A stretch of DNA of 64,000 nucleotides. Origin: Forficula auricularia (Eukaryota > Arthropoda > Insecta > Dermaptera > Forficulidae). This document shows positions 11,968 to 23,803 of this stretch, piece after piece. The position numbers were made by a program, and so were the translations under genes. The stretch covers positions 21,892,632 to 21,956,631 of the forward strand of contig JALMQS010000128.1 in assembly GCA_024734495.1 (NCBI GenBank). The letters are read 5' to 3'. The notes under the pieces are model-generated. The model saw only the letters and a list, made by a program, of their open reading frames with translations. It did not search any database and was not told the DNA's origin. The number at the start of each line of letters is the position of its first letter. The stretch's first letter is position 1.

Positions 11968-12590
11968 GGAGAAAGTTTGGGGTTGTTCTGATTTTTTGCA
12001 TATATATGTTTTTTGGGGTGCTGAATCCAAATTTGTGATCTCCCACCAAAATTTCTTGACGTAACATTGTAGAAAATGCAAAAAAGTTGAAAATTTCCAT
12101 TTTTTTGGCGGATTTTCACTTGTAGCTTGAAAACTATCAACTTTTCGAAAATAACCTTCCTATTCAAAATGACAGTGCATAAAATTTAATCTAGTTTAAA
12201 AATGTATAGAGTTGTCTTTATCGAAAACGTGCTCTTTGATGGTCAAAATGGAAAAATATCAAAAAAAGTGCGAGTTTTTGGGGCTGTCCTGTCGAGGTCG
12301 AAAATTTGGATTTTGCGCTTTAGCCCGAACAGTTGGTCGGAGAAAAAACCTAAATAATAAAATTTGTAGGAAATTTTATCAACTTTCATTTTGAATATCA
12401 AGATTATTTACGAAAAGTAAATAGTTTTCGAGTTATAAGCTGGAAACCGCAAAAAAATGGAAATTTTCACATTTTTTTGCATTTCCTACAATGTTGCGTC
12501 ACGAAATTTTGGTTGGGAGACCTCAGATTTGGATTCAGTGCCCCAAAAAACATATATATGCAAAAATCAGAACTACCCCAAAACATTTCT
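11968..12590. repeat. Foldback family member (partner at 63.1 kb)
   Basis: The outer arms GTTTGGGGTTGTTCTGAT and ATCAGAACTACCCCAAAAC are inverted. Further inward, pairs such as CAAATTTGTGATCTCCCACC and its approximate complement continue. Internal blocks (TTTTTGGCGG, CGAAAACGTGCTCTTTGATGG, GTGCGAGTTTTTGGGG) match 63,090-63,480. Open frames here are accidental. Confidence 0.7.
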
Positions 12591-13799
12591 GATAAAAAGA
12601 CAATTTGACTGCACTATTTGTACATTAATAATTTCAAATTTTCAATCATAAATTTGTAAAATAATCTCTTTTTAAAAAGTAGATCCTTTGATTATTTTTT
12701 TCTTAATCAATTTTTATGTAAATCATATACAAGTTTATTCTGAAAGATTTTTTACAAATGATCATATCTTTTCCTTAATACATTTCAATTCGGAGGAAAA
12801 ATAATAAATAATAATTCTATCTTTTAATTGAAGTGAAAGTCACTATTTTTTAGAAATCATAATTTTAATTATTTACTAAAGTACTGGAGATTTATCGGAT
12901 GCAAAATATGTACCTATGTAATCTTATCTTATTGAATATTTTATTACCATTCATTTACATAAAATTATTTATTTATTTATATATAAATTCAGGAAATTAA
13001 ATATATATATAGTATATATATATAGGCAATTGTATACCTATAGATACGAGTATTATGAAAATTACTAGAATGTGGACATTTGTTAAAACAACTTGCTAAT
13101 GACAATATATAATTATTTATAATTACATATTCAAAGAAAAAAAATATTTTTTGCCATAATTCAAATATTTCGTCAAAACTTTGAGAGATTCTAAAAAATT
13201 TCTTTTGCTTAAGCCTGAATCCCCAGAGAAAACTTTTTAGACATAAAAATGTTCGTACTTTATGTCTCAATGTGTGCTGTATTTCGCAGAGAGCTATTTT
13301 GGTTTCGAAAAATTCGTAATTTTAAATTCAAAAACTTTTAATATTTCAGAATCAATTTTTATCTTTAAAATGTTCAAATTAAAAATACTGAAATCAGAAA
13401 AAAAATTGGATCGTTATATGAGTAGCTTATGAACAAACGAGATGAAATTAGAAACGATAAATATTATTTTTGATTTTGATTTTTATGCCAAGTTTCAACT
13501 TTCTGTAAGAACAGACTCTTCAAACATTTTCTGTAAAACTGATTAGTAATAATAATAAAAATAATAATGGGGCCCCTTTAAGTTAAATTTTAGCTTAGTA
13601 GCTTGAGCTGTTCCCAGACTCGTCATACAATGATTTCTCTTAAAAATCGGCTGCCCGTCTTTCTAAAAAACGAAAGCTCTTAAAAAAATATTTTACGCAG
13701 AGACGATTAATTTTTCTGGGCAAATCATTTTTCTTTATTTTTTTTTTTATTCTTTATTTAATTGTTTGTGGGGGAGGAGAAATCTCAAAGAATATTTAT
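12591..13799. other. AT-rich spacer with (TA)n
   Basis: A TATA microsatellite lies at about 13,002-13,024. Nothing else could be supported. Confidence 0.4.
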
Positions 13800-13965
13800 T
13801 TACTAGAAAATCATAAGTTGGTGTCATCTATTAAATCCGATGGAATGGAATATTTTTAATTATATGTCAGAGGCGTTGTTTTTCACCAACCCCTCTGACA
13901 TATAATTAAAAATATTCCATTCCATCGAATTTAATAGATGACCCCAACTTATGATTTTCTTGTAA
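13800..13965. repeat. Foldback with CAGAGG centre
   Basis: Nearly perfect arms of about 75 bases (AGAAAATCATAAGTTG and CAACTTATGATTTTCT at the outer parts) surround a short loop flanked by ATGTCAGAGG and CCTCTGACAT. The core resembles the 3.4 kb foldback but the arms differ. Confidence 0.75.
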
Positions 13966-14926
13966 ATTTGAATCTATTACCATCGGCAAATTAATATCTT
14001 TCATAATTTTAATTTAATTATCTCACTATTATACACAAACAATAATTTAAACTAAATGTTATAGGAATCAAAAATTAAAAATTAAATCTCATCATCATTA
14101 AAAAGTGAAAACTTTTTCAAGACTCGACAATTATTTGTCTGGGAAGCTATAAAGATGAAACTTGACATTCAGGTGAAGCTTATTATACAAACTTTTTTGC
14201 CAAATTCTAGCTCATTAGCTACAACTGATTAATGAGGTTTGGGACTGTTTATCCTTTTTATAAGAAAATTCTCAAATTTTTACCATCGAATCCTTGATGT
14301 ATTAAATATTTATTTCCGAAATTTGAAATTGATTGTCTGTCTCATTACCCAGAAATAAATTATTAAAAATTGTCCTTTTAACATGGAAGTAAATGGACGA
14401 GCTTTTAAAAGGGCTATAACTTCTATACAAATTATACCATTTTCAACAAATTTATACAGATCACTAATTCAACTTTTATGAATCGAATGATACATTTTTC
14501 AATAGATTTGACAGTCTAGCTAATTAGTTATATTCATAAATGTAAAAAATAAAAAGTTATTTGCAGCCAAGAGAATATATCAAAAGCACTAGTGTAGAAT
14601 TCCAACTCTATTTCTTGAAATCGTTTTTGTGTTAAATAAATGTTTTTATAATGAGAAAAAAATTATCTCAATATTCTTTTTATTAATATTATCAAAACAA
14701 AGATTTTTATTCGAAATTAACCTCATTATTAACAATTTTTTTATGAAAAAAATGGTATGCAGACGTTGTCACTCTGAAGAAATATAAAAGATTTTTTTGA
14801 AGACAGTCTCGATCTCCCTTAAGACCTCCCCATAAGAGATTGAACTTTTTCCCATCGGAAATTTTTGAAGCTAAAATCTCAAAAATCTAATTATTTTTGA
14901 GCCAAGGTGAACTTTCTACAACCGAC
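13966..14926. other. AT-rich, no recognised gene
   Basis: No coding, RNA or repeat feature could be supported. Confidence 0.4.
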
Positions 14927-15256
14927 CACTCAGTATACAGCGAGGGGTGAACCGCGACCTAATATGCTGTACACCTACTTCCACTTGTACTTCCAAATAT
15001 TTCCAAGTACTTCCAAATATTTCCAAGTGCTTCCAAATATTTCCAAGTACTTTCAGATATTCCTAAGTACTTTCAAATATTTCCAAGTACTTCCAAATAT
15101 TTTCAAGCACTTCCAAATATTTTCAAGCACTTCCAAATATTTTCAAGCACTTCCAAATATTTCCAAGTACTTCCAAATATTTCCAAGTAGTTTCAAAATA
15201 ATTCCAAAGAGGTGTACACCTACTTTCAATTGCGGATCACCCCTCGGTATACAGTG
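14927..15256. mobile_element. MITE carrying a 20-bp minisatellite
   Basis: Terminal inverted repeats read CAGTATACAGCGAGGGGTGA on the left and CACTGTATACCGAGGGGTGA when the right end is read inward; both arms also hold GTGTACACCTACTT-type sequence. Between them, about 14,990-15,195, lie roughly ten copies of a 20-bp unit (TACTTCCAAATATTTCCAAG). A sibling element at 23,416-23,570 has the same ends without the array. The 118-codon frame across it is only the repeat translated. Confidence 0.75.
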
Positions 15257-15910
15257 TAATTAAGCAGCAAAAAAGCGCCCATATAACGAAAATGTTGAGT
15301 TTTCTCCACTTTCGTCATACAATCTATATTTAAATCTTGAATACTTGTATATCTATCATATTTCTAAAGAGAATAGTTAAATGCTTGTTAAGCGAATCCT
15401 TTCTTCTGCCAACCAACTGTTTCATCATAATCACATCATATTATATATCCATTAAGTTTTGTTTTTTAAACTCGACTTATCGTAAAGAATCTAAATGAAA
15501 TATTTTAAGGTGAGATCATCAGGGTCGTAGCTCGTAGGAAAAAATGATCAACAAATTCAGAGAATTTCGAGACCTTCTAGTCCTATATTTGTTTTATTAC
15601 ATTCGTTTTCTTCTCTCCTCCTCTTTACCTTTTAATAATATGTGACTAATTTTGGGAGTGAAAGTGTGAATTCTTTAATATGTAATTTTTTCCCTCTACA
15701 AGTCATAGGTATTAATGTCAAAGGATTTACAATTTTAATAAGATATACTCATCAGAATACATATTATTTCAACTCCTAATTCTGGGGTCATTCCACAAGG
15801 TCAACTGAAACCGTAATTCATTCCTTCCAGTCTTCTTCTGGAAATTACTTTACACTCACTTGAAAACAACTACACAACTAAGTGTTGAAACGTTATTTAT
15901 TCTGAAAAGT
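15257..15910. other. AT-rich, possible decayed repeat
   Basis: Nothing coding. At about 15,857-15,898, AAGTGTTGAAACGTTATTT resembles the tail of the GAAACGTT repeats discussed elsewhere, but the core is not intact. Confidence 0.35.
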
Positions 15911-15911
15911 A

Positions 15912-15913
<2 letters not shown>

Positions 15914-15943
<30 letters not shown>

Positions 15944-16010
15944 TCAGCCCTTTTTCTTGTCCACTGCTGAACATAGGCCTCCTCCAAATGTCTCCAGTTT
16001 TCTCGATCTT
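15914..16010 (-). pseudogene. RTE-like LINE 3' end with (GAT)n tail
   Basis: Read on the minus strand, the sequence encodes NWRHLEEAYVQQWT followed by RKRAD and a stop, the usual C-terminal end of insect RTE-clade polymerases. It runs straight into a (GAT)n tail (15,914-15,941 on the + strand as CAT repeats). The copy is severely 5' truncated; only about 60 coding bases remain. Confidence 0.65.
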
Positions 16011-16021
16011 ATATAAAGTAT

Positions 16022-16440
16022 CGAAAAGTATATATAATTAAAAATATTCTTAGCCGAAACTTCTCTTTCGATAAATATCTGAATTTTCAAAAAGGAACTT
16101 CTTCGAAGGTTTTTCAGTAGGGGAAAGGTTAAAAATTCTATATTGTAAATATATGTATGTAGCATCCAATTTTTTTACAAAAATTTGTTGAAATAATTCA
16201 AATTATGCACTGTTTAATATATTTATTACTAACAAATATATACAAAGACTAAAACAAGAAGTAACCGAAACTTCATGTTTTGTGCTTGTGTATGTTCGAT
16301 AGTGTTTTAATAAATAAATCAAACAATGTGTGGCTTATTTCAAAAAGTTCTAATAAACTATTCAACCACTAAAATAATCAATTTGTAAGATGAATTTTTG
16401 TATATTATTTTGTAGATCAAATATTTTCCAGATCTCTGGG
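16022..16440. repeat. Tandem duplication, unit 1
   Basis: This ~420-bp block is repeated at 16,512-16,900, offset by about 490 bases. Shared landmarks in order are GAAAAGTATAT, TAGCCGAAACTT, AAGACTAAAACAAGAAGTAA, TTCGATAGTGTTTTAATAAA and CAATTTGTAAGAT. The AATAAATAAATC in it could serve as a polyadenylation signal. Confidence 0.75.
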
Positions 16441-16511
16441 TTAATTAGTTCATAAAATAGTTTTTTTATTTGTTTTTATTATTTCTTTTAAAAAATTTTG
16501 TATGTACTTCT

Positions 16512-16905
16512 GAAAAGTATATCTAACTAAAAATATTCTCAGCCGAAACTTATCTTTGGATAAATATTTTAAAGAAATTTCATTTCCACTAAGCTGAGAA
16601 AGTCACTTTAATCATACATAAATGCCTTTTTTGATCATAATAGTCTGCTTAAAAATTTGTTAGAATAGTTCAAGTTAATACTGTTTATGTAATTTATTTT
16701 CAGAATAGTAGTATAAGAAGACTAAAACAAGAAGTAACCGAAACTTCATGTTTTGTGTGTGTTCGATAGTGTTTTAATAAATAAATCAAACAGTAGTGAA
16801 TATTCAAAGTTCAAGAAAACAATACACCAAAGTTATAATCAATTTGTAAGATAATTTTTTGTATATTATTTTGTAAAATATATTTTTGATCTCTGATTAA
16901 AGTTC
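16512..16905. repeat. Tandem duplication, unit 2
   Basis: Second copy of the preceding block. Overall similarity is moderate with several indels, but a core of about 60 bases around CAAGAAGTAACCGAAACTTC is nearly identical. No open frame is shared. Confidence 0.75.
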
Positions 16906-18188
16906 TCATTATCAATATTTGTTGGTTTTGTTTTTGTTTCTTTCATTGTATCTATACTATTCAATTCTTTTCTTTGGACTAATTGCTGAACTATCTAACA
17001 TTAAATTTCAGCTAAGTTTATTTTTCATTCTATGTTGATTATGTAACAGATAAATCAGATTATCTTTTGCTGTCTCTTTGCAAAGTGTTGAAATTCTCTT
17101 AATCTAAAATTTTTTTTTGATTTACTTTAATCATGACTTTTTTGAACATACTATTACCGTATTTTTAATTCATTTAAAATTTTTAAATAATCAAATAAAT
17201 TTTAAATTAAGGAGATGGTTGTTTCCCCCAACTGATCTCACCTGAATTTCCTCAATGAATCATAAATCGCATGCATCATTTTTTAAACGGATTTTCAAAA
17301 AAATAATATCAAATATTGAAATAAGCACCAATTTCATGATAATTCATTTGACTTTGAGAGAAAAATAGAGTGATGTCATAATTATTATTCTTGAAGTTTT
17401 TAAATACATATACATTAAAGGTACATACAAGTAGGTACATCTTTCAACATGATTTATACAAGTCTAAAATCAGTTTTAAAATATAAGACTATAATTTTTA
17501 TTCACAATAATATCTATAATTAATTCAAACATTTTAGACTTTTATTTTATGAAAAATAGTTCGAATTGATTTAAATTGGCCTTCTATCTTTTCGTATTTA
17601 TTTAAATTAATATAATATAATAAATTAATAACTCTATTCATTATAGTACAAGCTCGGCCATATAAGGAATCGAATACAGAATTTTATTTTAATTTCAGAC
17701 CAGTTCAGGTTGAGCTATGATACTGAAATTTTTAAAGAAATTAAGGGTTAATTTAAAAATGTTTGCTTATACAGATGGAATTATTTAATTAGGCGTTTCA
17801 GCCATCACACGGGGTTTGTTAGTACATGGAAAAATTAATCCCATAATTACAAAGCGATATTTAGTATTCATAATTTTTTTGTTTTTATTTTTAAACTAAG
17901 AATTTCAGAATTAAAGAAAAAGCACCACTAAGGTGCAATTCCAGCTCCTAGCTTTTTTAAATTTATAATTTTTCATTAGGGATGATTTTTCATTGCTCTA
18001 AAGAAATTCGGCTACAATTAGAAGAAATATATACAAAGATAAATTTCTGTGACTTTCTTTTAACACGCCTGAGATTAAAGTATATTAAAGGTAAAGCTAC
18101 CCTTTTCTCTTGTAGAATGGCTCCTGTGTTTAGCCCCGAAACACATCTTTCAAACGAGAATTGTAAATTAAAAAATGTTTCCCACTCA
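16906..18188. other. AT-rich, no recognised gene
   Basis: No feature could be supported. The overlapping frames at 17,982-18,208 on both strands have no family resemblance. Confidence 0.4.
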
Positions 18189-18383
18189 GGCCCGGTTGTA
18201 TGTCGCAAAGTAAATGCTTTTTACCACTAACCAAGGTAGATGGTAAATGGAGCCACTGGGATGGCCAATCAGATGACAGGCACATTCAGTGTCTGTCATC
18301 TGATTGGCCATCCCAGTGGCTCCATTTACCATCTACCTTGGTTGGTGGTAGAAAGCATTTACTTTGCGACATAGAACCGAGCC
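18189..18383. mobile_element. Full-length palindromic element, copy 1
   Basis: The 195-bp element is almost entirely palindromic, with arms of about 90 bases. The ends are GGCCCGGTTGTATGTCGC and its near-complement. The arms end in GGATGGCCAATCAGATGAC. The same core and TTGTATGTCG end occur in the 48,224-48,431 element. There is no coding capacity, and the target duplication is uncertain here. Confidence 0.8.
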
Positions 18384-18824
18384 TCAGAGGGTGTTAAAGG
18401 ATGATCACAAAAAGTATTTGATATGAATATAGATTTTCTTTGAGAGGATAAAAAAAATCATTACTTTGTGACTAATAGAAATTTAGGTGGTTAACCCAGC
18501 CAAGGGGTAACTGGATGGTCAGAGAAAGTTTTTAAAGTCATAATGACAGCTCATTAGAATCTCTCTGGATGCTAAAATATCTAATAATATACCCATATTG
18601 ATTGATAAATATACTTAGGTAATCTCTCCTCAGAAAGTTAAAAGCTAAAAAATTGTTGATAGCTAATTAATAATTTTAGTTTCCTGTTAAAGATCTAAAA
18701 AATTTAACCACCTGTTTCAACGTTAATAACTGATCCAAAATTTATATCGAAATCTACTAAATACGACAACGACATATGCCTCAGTTTATAATACTTATCA
18801 ATAAATTAATGAAACAATTTTGTA
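18384..18824. other. AT-rich, no recognised feature
   Basis: Nothing could be supported in this stretch. Confidence 0.4.
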
Positions 18825-19330
18825 ATTCAAAAATTTTACTTTCATTAGATTATACTTATTATAAACTCCTGTTAGTATACAGGTCAAATCTGGATTAGAC
18901 CATGGGTGTAAGCCTATTCATTGTTAGCATAAGGTAAAAACAACCCCATCGAATCAGTTCTTTTGGCATTATAATGAACCATTAATTAACCCGATTAACA
19001 AAAGGAGCCACTGTTGCCTGTAGGGGTAAGAGTTAGAGACAAAAACTAACCAATGTGCCAATAGCGATAATCTCTACTGCCCTGAAAACGGCAACACTGG
19101 TCCCTCGTGCTGAACGGGTCAATGCTTCTATTTTCGTGAGTTCAATTATAGAATCAACAACGTAAAACATGCTAAATTATTTATTCCTTTATTTTATTCC
19201 TTGCCCCATGTACAAGATACGATCTAACCAATCTAGAATAGATAGAATTCATGACCGTTATTCATCCAAATCATTAAAAAAATATATACGATTAATCACG
19301 AACACATTATTTCAAATTTTTCAATTTTAA
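18825..19330. repeat. Tandem duplication (about 500 bp), unit 1
   Basis: The block starting ATTTTACTTTCATTAGATTA at 18,833 recurs at 19,334. It contains a GC-richer portion (about 18,885-19,130) with CCATGGGTGTAAGCC, GCCCTGAAAACGGCAA and TCCCTCGTGCTGAACGGG. No convincing frame was found in either copy. Confidence 0.85.
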
Positions 19331-20035
19331 AAAATTTTACTTTCATTAGATTATACTTATTATAAACTCCTGTTATTATGCTACAGATCAAATCTGGATT
19401 AGGCCATGGGTGTAAGCCTATTCATTGTTAGCATAGGGTAAAAACAACCACCTCGAATCAGTTCTTTTGGCATTATAATGAACCATGAACCCGCTCAACA
19501 TAAGGGGTTACTGTTGCCAGTCTAGAGATAAAAGTTAGAGGCAAAAACTAACCAATGTGCCAATAGCGATAATCTCTACCGCCCTGAAAACGGCAATACT
19601 GGTCCCTCGTGCTGAACGGGTCAATGCTTCTATTTTTTTATTTATTTTATTTAATTTATCTTGTAATGTATATAGGTCAGTGTAGATCCTTGTTGTGTAG
19701 ATTCAAGAGAAAAAAAAGACAAATATAGAAATTAACAATATACAAAAATATAAAATATATACAAAATTACAGGATATAATATTATTAATAACATGATGAT
19801 ACAGCTTCAGTGAGTCCGGACATTTTCGTGAGTTCATTTATAGAATCAACAACGCAAAACTTGCCAAATTATTTATTCTTTTATTTTATCCCTCGCCCCA
19901 AGTACAAGATACCATCTAACCAATCTAAAATAGATAGAATTCATGACCTTTATTCATTCAAATCATTAAAAAAAAAATACGATTAATCACGAACACATTA
20001 TTTCGAATTTTTCAATTTTTCATTCTTTAATTTTT
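19331..20035. repeat. Tandem duplication, unit 2 (interrupted)
   Basis: This copy matches unit 1 closely up to GCTTCTATTT, is then interrupted by about 185 bp, and resumes at TTTTCGTGAGTTCA. It runs on to CACGAACACATTATTTC. Confidence 0.85.
19637..19822 (-). mobile_element. Retroposon-like insertion in unit 2
   Basis: The insert is absent from unit 1. Its left end is T-rich (TTTATTTATTTTATTTAATTT), that is, an A-rich tail on the minus strand, and ATTTT flanks both sides. This fits a SINE-like retroposon, but no polymerase III boxes were recognised. Confidence 0.5.
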
Positions 20036-20325
20036 CAATTCAGCCATAACATTTTTCAAAACCTACTCATAATAGATCAAGATTAGAAATTCTTTTAATT
20101 AAGGATATTAAAGCCTTCCTGAAAATCAATTATGATGAAAGGTTGGCCAACATGGTTCGGGAGTTTCTCGGTGGTGTTGGCTAATCATTCGCTTTTTGAT
20201 GAGCTTAACCCCTTGAATAGGTTTCCTTTTATCCCTTTCGCTAGTTCTTTTTTTCGTCAGACACGATGTTCGTTAACAAAACAATTCTTTTCGACCTTTC
20301 TTGATTTCATTTGTTTGCTTAATCA

Positions 20326-20390
20326 ATGGAGCTAGAAGAACGTGAGGTGGAATCACTCACCGTTGCTTTTACGAGGGGACATTGTCCTAG
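20326..20390 (+). CDS. Possible initial coding exon
   Basis: An ATG at 20326 opens 21 codons that read like protein (MELEEREVESLTVAFTRG and onward). The frame then reaches CCTAG followed by GTAAAT at 20391, a good splice-donor sequence. The upstream 100 bases are pyrimidine-rich and not obviously repetitive. I do not recognise the protein and cannot find the next exon. A chance frame is quite possible at this length. Confidence 0.22.
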
Positions 20391-20837
20391 GTAAATATTC
20401 ATTCATAGACAATTAAAATAAATGAATCTATTAAAAAAATAAAGACTTAAATAATGCTGATTGTTTGAAGTCACTAACATATTGATCACCATCACAAGTA
20501 ACATTATTAAACATTCTCGAACAACAAAGAAACCCATTAAGGTTTGAATTGATCATCGTGACTTGGAAATAAAAGTTTTATGGATATCCGATCAATCGAT
20601 CTCGGAAAAAATTCCTTCTTTTTTTTTTTAATAAATATGACTGTTCTTCTTTGGGAAATAAATTCTTGAAGAACAAACTATTCAAATATTTATTTTTACT
20701 TATCTTAATGGTTAATCTATTTATTGTATCATTTTATTGCATTGTCATTAGAAGATTTAAAAGACAGCATCTCATCTATTAGTAAGTACTGGAAATTTTT
20801 CTTCTTAGTATTCATTCCTTGGATTAAACTACGAATA
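20391..20837. other. AT-rich spacer
   Basis: Nothing could be supported apart from poly(T) and AT-rich sequence. Confidence 0.4.
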
Positions 20838-21252
20838 CAATGAAACCCTTCAAATCCGATCCCCGGAATCCAAAATCTCGGGAAATCCGAACACAAAAAC
20901 AGAAACTTATTTATTTAGTCATAAAACAATTATGTACATATTCTACATTATAACCTTATTTTACATAATTAGTTGAAAAATTAACAAAGAAGTACAGTTA
21001 GCATACCTAACAAAGGGTAAATGTGTCTACTTACTTATGTCACCCAGGATTGAAAAACGGTAAAAGTTGGTTATTCAAATTCTTTAGGTTAATCACTTTG
21101 CAAAAACAATGAAATAATAATAGAAACAGACAAAATATCACTTAATCTTTCACTTGATATCAGTTATCTTCAATTGTCGAAGCTGCTTTCGGCTAATCCG
21201 AACAAATTGAAATCCGCAGTCCCAATTAATTTGGATTTGAGGGGTTTCACTG
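20838..21252. mobile_element. pogo/mariner-like MITE, TA target
   Basis: Inverted ends CAATGAAACCCTTCAAATCC (left) and CAGTGAAACCCCTCAAATCC (right, read inward) differ at two positions. Each is bordered by TA (20836-20837 and 21253-21254). CAGTGAAACC ends with a TA duplication are typical of pogo/Tigger-type Tc1-mariner elements. The 415-bp body has no transposase. Confidence 0.75.
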
Positions 21253-21923
21253 TATTATTAATTTGCTGAAACTTTTTTAAGACTCGGTACCCTATTCACA
21301 AATTTTGCAAATGGAGGGGTGAGTTACCGCAGTCAACCACGGATAGATCAGTACTAATTAATTTGATATAACCTTGAGAACAATGCCCATTTAGCCAGAA
21401 CCTAAATCAAAATTTGTATAATTAATATTTATTTTTATTATATACCTGTTTTTACGTGAGTAAGTGGGTGTAAATTGATGTAGTGTCAGATTACGGTGGG
21501 TATGGTAATAATAAATATAATCTAGAGTGAAAACTTGGAAGAAAGATTAAGCTTATTAATACACATTCCATAGTCGAATTTAATGCAACCGTTTAACCAC
21601 CCCTAATATAACGATTTAATTTTTTCTGATTTTCTAAACATACCAAATTATAAAGATAGAAAACCAAAAAAGTTCTTCGTTTTGGAAAGTAAAACATTTT
21701 CGCACCATAATTTTCTATGACCATCTGTTAGTGAGTTATCGTGAGTAATAGAATCCAAACAAACATGCGGACAGACAACAAATCATTATAAAAATGAATT
21801 TATTCCCAGTTTCAGACATTTCTAAGCACGATTAATAATTAGATATTGAAAATTGTTGAGCAAATTTAATATCCTGAAAACAGAAATAAATGAAGACATT
21901 ACACTGTAAAGCAGAACCTTATT
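21253..21923. other. AT-rich, no recognised gene
   Basis: No feature could be supported. Confidence 0.4.
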
Positions 21924-22720
21924 AACCGACTTCAAAAAAGGAGGAGGTTCTCTATTCGACTGATTTTTTTTTTTTTTTTTTTTTTGTGCCTATGTTACCT
22001 CATATCTCCGCCAATTCTCAACCGATTTTGAAAATTTTTTTTGCATTGGGTCCAGTCTAGCTTCCGATTGGTCCCATTTTTTTTCGTATTTTTTTCATAG
22101 GTATTAGACCTTTTTTATTAGGTTTGTTTAGACCTAACCTCTTTGTTTATGAACCGATTTCGATGGTTCTTTTTTTATCCGAAAGGGGGTGTCTTAGGGA
22201 TGGTGTCATATTAATTTGGTCAATTTCTGATGATATGATCACTATTAATAACATCACTAAAAAGAGAAAAATAAAAATAATTTTTAAGAAAAAAATAAAA
22301 ACCGACTTCAAAAAATTAAATGCAACAAATAAAATACATTAAAAGGTATAAAATAATTATTATCTTATTTAGTTACAACTAAACGACGAAATATTAACAT
22401 GAAATTACTTTTTGAAGTTGGTGCCAAACATATACCTTTTATGAATCGCACTCGACGGATCTTACTTAGTACGTTTGGAGGGTATGCTCGCTTATAGGTA
22501 TAGTTAGTTTGGCACCGACTTCAAAAAGTAATTTCATGTTAATATTTCGTCGTTTAGTTGTAACTAAATAAGATAATAATTATTTTATACCTTTTATTGT
22601 ATTTTATTTGTTGCATTTAATTTTTTGAAATCGGTTTTTATTTTTTTCTTAAAAATTATTTTTATTTGTAATTTAAAGACATAGTCTTTTACAAGTCGTA
22701 ATTTTAACCGACTTTATAAT
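21924..22720. mobile_element. AACCGACTTC repeat element, copy 1
   Basis: The element starts AACCGACTTCAAAAAAGGAG, a motif recurrent in insect genomes. It contains a long foldback (about 22,262-22,680) whose two arms each carry GGCACCGACTTCAAAAAGTA or its complement around a central ACTTAGTACGTTTGG segment. The short frame at 22,124 (PISMVLFLSERGCLRDG) is a by-product also seen in the other copy at 30.6 kb. The transposon class is not assigned. Confidence 0.7.
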
Positions 22721-22784
22721 ATAAGCAGTTTAGTTAAGAATGAAAAACATAACAATAAAATAAAATTTTATTATGACCTCTTTT

Positions 22785-22830
22785 AAACCCTGAAGAAAGA
22801 CCGAAAATTCTCCGAAATGTTGGTTTTTGA
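22785..22830 (+). repeat. Hammerhead-like trace
   Basis: CTGAAGA at 22790-22796 is followed by GAAA at 22814-22817 and TGTTGG. The helix II region pairs only weakly, so this is a decayed core. Confidence 0.35.
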
Positions 22831-23415
22831 GTGAGAAAAAAGTAAAAAATGACTGTCCAATATATCTATTTTATTCGAGAGATTTTTTTTCACTATCTGC
22901 CTTCCATCCTCTCAATTAAAATTATTTATTTATTTATTATAATACAATTTATTGAAAGAATGCCTATATAAGAAACAAAATTTTATTTTTTCAAAATATG
23001 TGGTTGCGAAGTTGAAACCGAATCCGATTTGTGTTTGGAATTATTACACAACAAGAATATTCAATCCTTCTAGGCAAAAAGATTGTTTTAGTATGGGACA
23101 ATGGTTAGAACACTAATACTAGTCCTTCCTTGTCTCATTAATTATCTTTAGGAATGTCGATGTGATTAGTTTCCTATATTTACTGTCGCCAAATAAATTT
23201 CTCCCCCATTTGATTAATGATCTCTGAAAGGGATTCATATCATTTATACAATTTCAACATCAGAAATAAAAAATAATTCTTCAAAAACTAATTTAGAAAA
23301 GATTTTATTAAACTTTTTGAGATTTCCTTTAACTTCCTTGATTTGTTGAATTCGATTTTTTAAATTCTCTTATAAAAATATCAAATAAATAATTATATTA
23401 ATATAAGTGTAAGTA

Positions 23416-23570
23416 GAGGGGTGAGCCGCGATTGGAATTAGGTGTACACCATCTATGGAATTACTTTAGAATTTATTAGATAATCTATTGTCACCTATTG
23501 TCTTCAACTTGGAAATGAAAGTGGAAGTGGAAGTAGGTGTACACGATTTTAGGTCTCGGTTCACCCCTCG
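23416..23570. mobile_element. MITE with GAGGGGTGA ends, short form
   Basis: The ends read GAGGGGTGAGCCGCGATTGG and CGAGGGGTGAACCGAGACC (right, inward). Each is followed inside by AGGTGTACACC or a close variant. It is the same family as 14,927-15,256 but without the 20-bp array. Confidence 0.72.
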
Positions 23571-23803
23571 GTTCAATTAGTACATTCCTTTTTAGAAGTC
23601 TTGACACTTTGTGATCTTCTATCTCCAAGTTACTAGTTATATCCAATACTAGTAAACGATACCCTTAAAACGTTACATGATGGATATAAAGAAACTATTT
23701 ATGATAGAAGTAGTTACTTACCTATTGATATTTGCTTTAAGTATTTATAAAGGCAGGTTTAATGTCTTAGACCTTTCAACCCCGTAGTTGGTCCACTGGT
23801 GAA

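Noticed and set aside
14907..15263. 118-codon frame rich in Tyr/Phe/Ser
   Set aside because: It is the translation of the 20-bp minisatellite and MITE ends; the 20-bp unit is not a codon multiple and shows no protein-family feature.
15914..15941. Short regularly spaced repeat as a CRISPR-like array
   Set aside because: It is a plain (CAT)n microsatellite at a LINE tail; no spacers exist anywhere in the window.
22124..22342. Frame containing PISMVLFLSERGCLRDG
   Set aside because: A related frame occurs in the second repeat copy at 30.4-30.6 kb; it is part of a non-coding interspersed repeat, with no domain.
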